Below, one piece after another: positions 30,947 to 33,926 of a stretch of 33,926 bases of DNA (positions are counted from its first letter, which is position 1; every line of letters starts with the position of its first letter). The notes below the pieces were generated by a model. The model made no database searches. It worked only from the letters and a program-made list of their open reading frames with translations, and had not been told where the DNA came from. Source of the stretch: JANNYA01 sp043754435 (GTDB lineage Bacteria; Pseudomonadota; Gammaproteobacteria; Xanthomonadales; SZUA-5); assembly GCA_043754435.1 (NCBI GenBank), contig JAYUUS010000183.1:1-33926 (forward strand). The letters run 5' to 3'. The position numbers and the translations under genes are program-made.

Positions 30947-32721
30947 AGGTGGTCGCGCGCGAATTGCCGCCCGAATTTCAGCCCGGCGCGCTGCGGGAAT
31001 TGCAGATTCCGGCCGCACTTGAGCGTGTTTACGCGGCGCGTGGCGTCGTTTCCCCGGCGGCGCTGGAAGCCGGGCTGAATCGCTTGCTGGCACCTGCCGA
31101 TTTGTCTGGGCTTGAGGCCGCCGTGCAGATGTTGGTGCAGGCGATCAACCAGCAGCAGCAGATTGTTATTGTTGGGGATTTTGACGCCGACGGCGCTACC
31201 GGCACGGCGGTAGCGGTGCGCGGTTTGCGCCTGCTAGGCGCGCAACATGTGCGCTATCGGGTGCCGAACCGCTTCACGCATGGCTATGGTTTGAGTCCGG
31301 CGGTGGTGGAAACCTTGCTAGACGATTATGCCCGCGACCCGGTTGCGTTTCCCTTGCCGGAGGTATTAATTACCGTCGATAACGGCACCAGCAGCATTGA
31401 CGGCGTTGCACGGGCGAATTTGGCGGGCATGCGGGTGCTGATTACCGATCACCATCTGCCAGGTGCCACGCTGCCAGCGGCTGCGGCCATCGTGAACCCG
31501 AATTTGCTGGGTGAAACGTTCGCATCGAAAAACTTATGCGGTGCGGGCGTGATGTTTTACCTGCTGCTGGCCCTGCGCGCCAAGCTTCGGGAAACCGGCT
31601 ATTTTAGCTGTGCCCCGTTTAAAGGCCCCCCGTTCAAAGGCGCGGAGCCGAATTTATCGACGTTAATCGACTTGGTCGCACTGGCTACCGTTGCCGATTT
31701 AGTGCCCTTAGATCGCAATAACCGCATTTTGGTCGAGCAAGGCTTACGCCGTTTGCGCGCTGGCGCTGGCACCATGGGGCTGCGCGCGCTGCTGGCAACC
31801 AGTGGCACCGACACCGCGACGGTGTGCGCACAGGATTTTGGCTTTAGACTCGGGCCGCGCATCAATGCCGCCGGGCGCTTAGAAGATATGTCGATAGGCA
31901 TCGAATGTTTATTGACCGATGACCCGGCGCGGGCGCGGCAGTTGGCGGAACAGCTGGGCGCGCTCAACAGCGAGCGGCGCGAATTACAGGCGCAGATGCA
32001 GCACGAAGCTTTCGTCGCACTGGATAAATTATCGCTATCGCCAGATAAAAAAGGCCCGCTACCGGCGGTCATTATTGTGGCCGACATAGAGTGGCATCAA
32101 GGGGTCGTAGGCTTAGTCGCTAGTAAATTAGCCGAGCGCTTTCACCGCCCGGCGGTGGCGTTTGCGCCTGCGGCCGATGGCTGGCGTGGCTCGGCGCGCT
32201 CCATTGCTGGCTTTCATTTGCGCGACGCCTTGGCGCTTGTGGATACGCAAAACCCAGGTTTGATGCAGCGTTTTGGCGGCCACGCGATGGCGGCGGGCAT
32301 GACCATCAGTCGCGACCAGCTTGAGGCGTTTCAGCACATTGCGCCGAAAGTATTTGCCGCTGCACTGTTGCCAGAGATGCTGAGCGAGGTGATTTATACT
32401 GACGGCGATTTAAGCCCAGCGGAGTTTGACGTCGAATTGGCGCAGGCAATCCGCTTTGGCGGGCCCTGGGGGCAAGCGTTTCCCGAACCCGCATTTACCA
32501 TTGATGCCCAAATTTTTGACGTGCAAACGCTCTCCGGCGGGCATTTGCGCTGCAAAGTGCGCTGGGGTGGTGCAACAAAACTGGTGAGTGCGGTTTGGTT
32601 TAGCCCAGATCGAACTAAAGATGCCGTGCCTGAACGCGCACGGCTTTTAGTACAGGTGGCGATTGACGAGTTTCGGGGTTTGGCCAGTGCCAGGCTGATG
32701 ATTCGGCGTTTGTTGGATTGA
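30943..32721 (+). CDS. recJ: Single-stranded-DNA-specific 5'-3' exonuclease RecJ, TTG start
   Basis: A 592-residue exonuclease of recombination and mismatch repair. DHH phosphoesterase motifs: DFDADG at 79-84, DNG at 146-148 and DHH at 169-171 (ITDHHLPG), then DLVALATVADLVPL and GPRINAAGRLEDMS. The DHHA1 region follows with WHQGVVGLVASKLAERFHRP and FGGHAMAAGM. Length is close to E. coli RecJ (577). The TTG start at 30943 overlaps the rpfE-like stop as TTGA; a GTG two codons later is an alternative. A short PFKG-P-PFKG duplication sits where other RecJ proteins have a variable loop (about residue 225). Confidence 0.96.
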   Translation: MKVVARELPPEFQPGALRELQIPAALERVYAARGVVSPAALEAGLNRLLAPADLSGLEAAVQMLVQAINQQQQIVIVGDFDADGATGTAVAVRGLRLLGAQHVRYRVPNRFTHGYGLSPAVVETLLDDYARDPVAFPLPEVLITVDNGTSSIDGVARANLAGMRVLITDHHLPGATLPAAAAIVNPNLLGETFASKNLCGAGVMFYLLLALRAKLRETGYFSCAPFKGPPFKGAEPNLSTLIDLVALATVADLVPLDRNNRILVEQGLRRLRAGAGTMGLRALLATSGTDTATVCAQDFGFRLGPRINAAGRLEDMSIGIECLLTDDPARARQLAEQLGALNSERRELQAQMQHEAFVALDKLSLSPDKKGPLPAVIIVADIEWHQGVVGLVASKLAERFHRPAVAFAPAADGWRGSARSIAGFHLRDALALVDTQNPGLMQRFGGHAMAAGMTISRDQLEAFQHIAPKVFAAALLPEMLSEVIYTDGDLSPAEFDVELAQAIRFGGPWGQAFPEPAFTIDAQIFDVQTLSGGHLRCKVRWGGATKLVSAVWFSPDRTKDAVPERARLLVQVAIDEFRGLASARLMIRRLLD

Positions 32722-32745
32722 GCGTGTGTCTAACCCGGCAGTTTT

Positions 32746-32753
32746 TAGGAGGT
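32746..32753 (+). promoter_or_regulatory. Consensus ribosome binding site fixing the ATPase start
   Basis: TAGGAGGT, four bases before the ATG at 32758. It is the closest match to the anti-Shine-Dalgarno consensus seen in the window and decides the start of the next gene. Confidence 0.8.
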
Positions 32754-32757
32754 AATC

Positions 32758-33926
32758 ATGTATGAACCCTTATTAGTCAATACTCCGCAACCCGTGGCTC
32801 AACTTTTGGCGCACCCGCCCAAGCACTTTAATACGGCCGGCCCGCAGATTGTTGCGTTGCACTACAGTATTGATCCGTTGGTGCGTATAGACCGCCCGAT
32901 GATTGAAGGTTTAGTGGCGCAGCAGCGCTATTTTGTCTTACATGCGCCTCGCCAAACTGGAAAAACAACGTACATGTTGGCGCTGCGGGATTACTTTAAT
33001 GCTGGCACCGACTATTGCGCGATCTATGCAAATATCGAAGGCGCACAAGGCATGCGCGGGAATGTGCGTGCGGCCATGGAAGGCATCCTGAGCCGGATTG
33101 CAGAAGAAGCGGAATTGTCGCTTGGCGCACGCGCATTGATTGACCAACATGCCGTACTGATGAGCCGAGGCGAAAGCAATTTATTGACGGCTGCCCTGCG
33201 TGTTCTCAGCGAAGAACTGCCCAAACCCCTAGTGCTTTTCCTGGACGAAATTGACGCGCTCGTCGGTGACACCTTGATTTCTGTGTTGCGCCAGATCCGC
33301 GCGGGCTATGCCAATCGCCCAGTGCACTTCCCACATTCCATTGTGCTGTGCGGCGTGCGCGACGTGCGCGACTACCGCATGACCATGAGCGACGGCGAAG
33401 TCATTACCGGCGGCAGCGCCTTCAATATCAAAGCGGAATCTTTGCGTTTGGGGGATTTTAGCCGGGAAGAATTATGTGCGCTCTATGCCCAGCATAGCGC
33501 TGCAACCGGGCAGATGTTCACATTAGAGGCATTGGAATTGGCTTGGCAATCGACGCGTGGGCAACCCTGGTTAGTCAATGCCCTAGCCGAACAGGCGGTG
33601 TGGAAAACCGCCGCAAATGTGGATCGCGCAGTGGTGATTGATTTGACGCGTATGCGCGCGGCGCGTGAAGCGCTGATTTTACGCAACGACTCGCATTTAG
33701 ACCAGCTGATGGACAAGCTCAAGGAGCCGCGCGTGCGCGCCATTATTGCGCCGATGCTGGAGGGGCAAATTTTATCGCCGCTAGATGCGGACCGACAATA
33801 TCTACTAGATTTGGGTTTAATTCGCCGCACAGAGGCTGGTTTGGCACCTGCTAACGAGATCTACGCAGAGGTTCTGCCGCGCGTATTAACGGATGCAGCA
33901 CAGGCACAAATACACAGCGAGCTGAT
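32758..33926 (+). CDS. AAA-type ATP-binding protein, 3' end outside the window
   Basis: At least 389 residues, open to the window edge. FNTAGPQIVALHYSIDPL leads into an ATPase domain: Walker A APRQTGKTT (63-71) in the context YFVLHAPRQTGKTT, Walker B VLFLDEIDAL (159-168). After that, LRQIRAGYANRP and SIVLCGVRDVRDYR give the sensor-like region, then a helical part (DFSREELCALYAQHSAATGQ; GQPWLVNALAEQAV). This is the AAA-like/STAND-type family scattered in bacteria with a PD-(D/E)XK or other effector domain sometimes at the C-terminus; whether one is present here cannot be seen. It lies 36 bases after recJ but has its own strong ribosome binding site. Function unknown; often accessory or defence-linked. 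Confidence 0.88.
   Translation, partial: MYEPLLVNTPQPVAQLLAHPPKHFNTAGPQIVALHYSIDPLVRIDRPMIEGLVAQQRYFVLHAPRQTGKTTYMLALRDYFNAGTDYCAIYANIEGAQGMRGNVRAAMEGILSRIAEEAELSLGARALIDQHAVLMSRGESNLLTAALRVLSEELPKPLVLFLDEIDALVGDTLISVLRQIRAGYANRPVHFPHSIVLCGVRDVRDYRMTMSDGEVITGGSAFNIKAESLRLGDFSREELCALYAQHSAATGQMFTLEALELAWQSTRGQPWLVNALAEQAVWKTAANVDRAVVIDLTRMRAAREALILRNDSHLDQLMDKLKEPRVRAIIAPMLEGQILSPLDADRQYLLDLGLIRRTEAGLAPANEIYAEVLPRVLTDAAQAQIHSEL

Noticed and set aside
1..33926. CRISPR array, tRNA, rRNA or insertion sequence
   Set aside because: Scanning for regularly spaced repeats, tRNA T-loop motifs and transposase-like translations found none that could be supported.

Overview
This is 33.9 kb of a bacterial chromosome with moderate GC (mid-fifties by eye) and dense coding on both strands. 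Gene content points to a gammaproteobacterium of the Lysobacterales (Xanthomonadales) type. The clues are an rpfE-like gene overlapping recJ, a PdxJ of the HPRPDxRHI form, yggS divergent from pilT-pilU, a folate-type pteridine reductase, and secreted proteins with features I associate with that order (a C-terminal FANGFE end, and a paired GxWxNPxxSGxG module). The assignment is an inference; a betaproteobacterium is not excluded.

Layout. 1-5.4 kb (minus strand): the 5' part of hutU, a secreted Sel1-repeat protein, a cyclic-nucleotide-binding/rhodanese protein, an M48 metalloprotease, an MBL-fold hydrolase and an orphan ExbB/TolQ-like protein. 5.5-9.5 kb: pdxJ, yggS, and the type IV pilus retraction ATPases pilT and pilU. 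9.6-14.4 kb: an acyl-CoA dehydrogenase, gcvT, an exported pilin-headpiece-like protein, a previously hidden remnant of a second gcvT, and a pteridine reductase. 14.4-18.5 kb (minus): an apparent operon of ABC-2 ATPase, permease, a small exported protein, a DesK-type histidine kinase and a NarL-type regulator. 18.6-22.1 kb: a 1154-residue exported beta-propeller/di-haem protein.

22.1-26.2 kb is the most accessory-looking part. A truncated ORF runs into an exported hypothetical gene that ends 7 nt before a well-formed integron attC site. Then come a BrnT/BrnA toxin-antitoxin pair and a secreted SBBP beta-propeller protein. 26.4-32.7 kb: class I fumarase, then a chorismate mutase/prephenate dehydratase with an odd basic N-terminal tail. 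A VapBC-like module follows, sitting immediately upstream of, and apparently translationally coupled to, rpfE-recJ. The window ends inside an AAA-type ATP-binding protein with a consensus ribosome binding site.

The observations most worth following are the attC site and its cassette gene, the pilin-like protein that has lost the prepilin N-terminus, the internally deleted gcvT relic beside it, and the toxin-antitoxin module wired into the rpfE-recJ operon. No tRNA, rRNA, CRISPR array, complete insertion sequence or integron integrase was seen.
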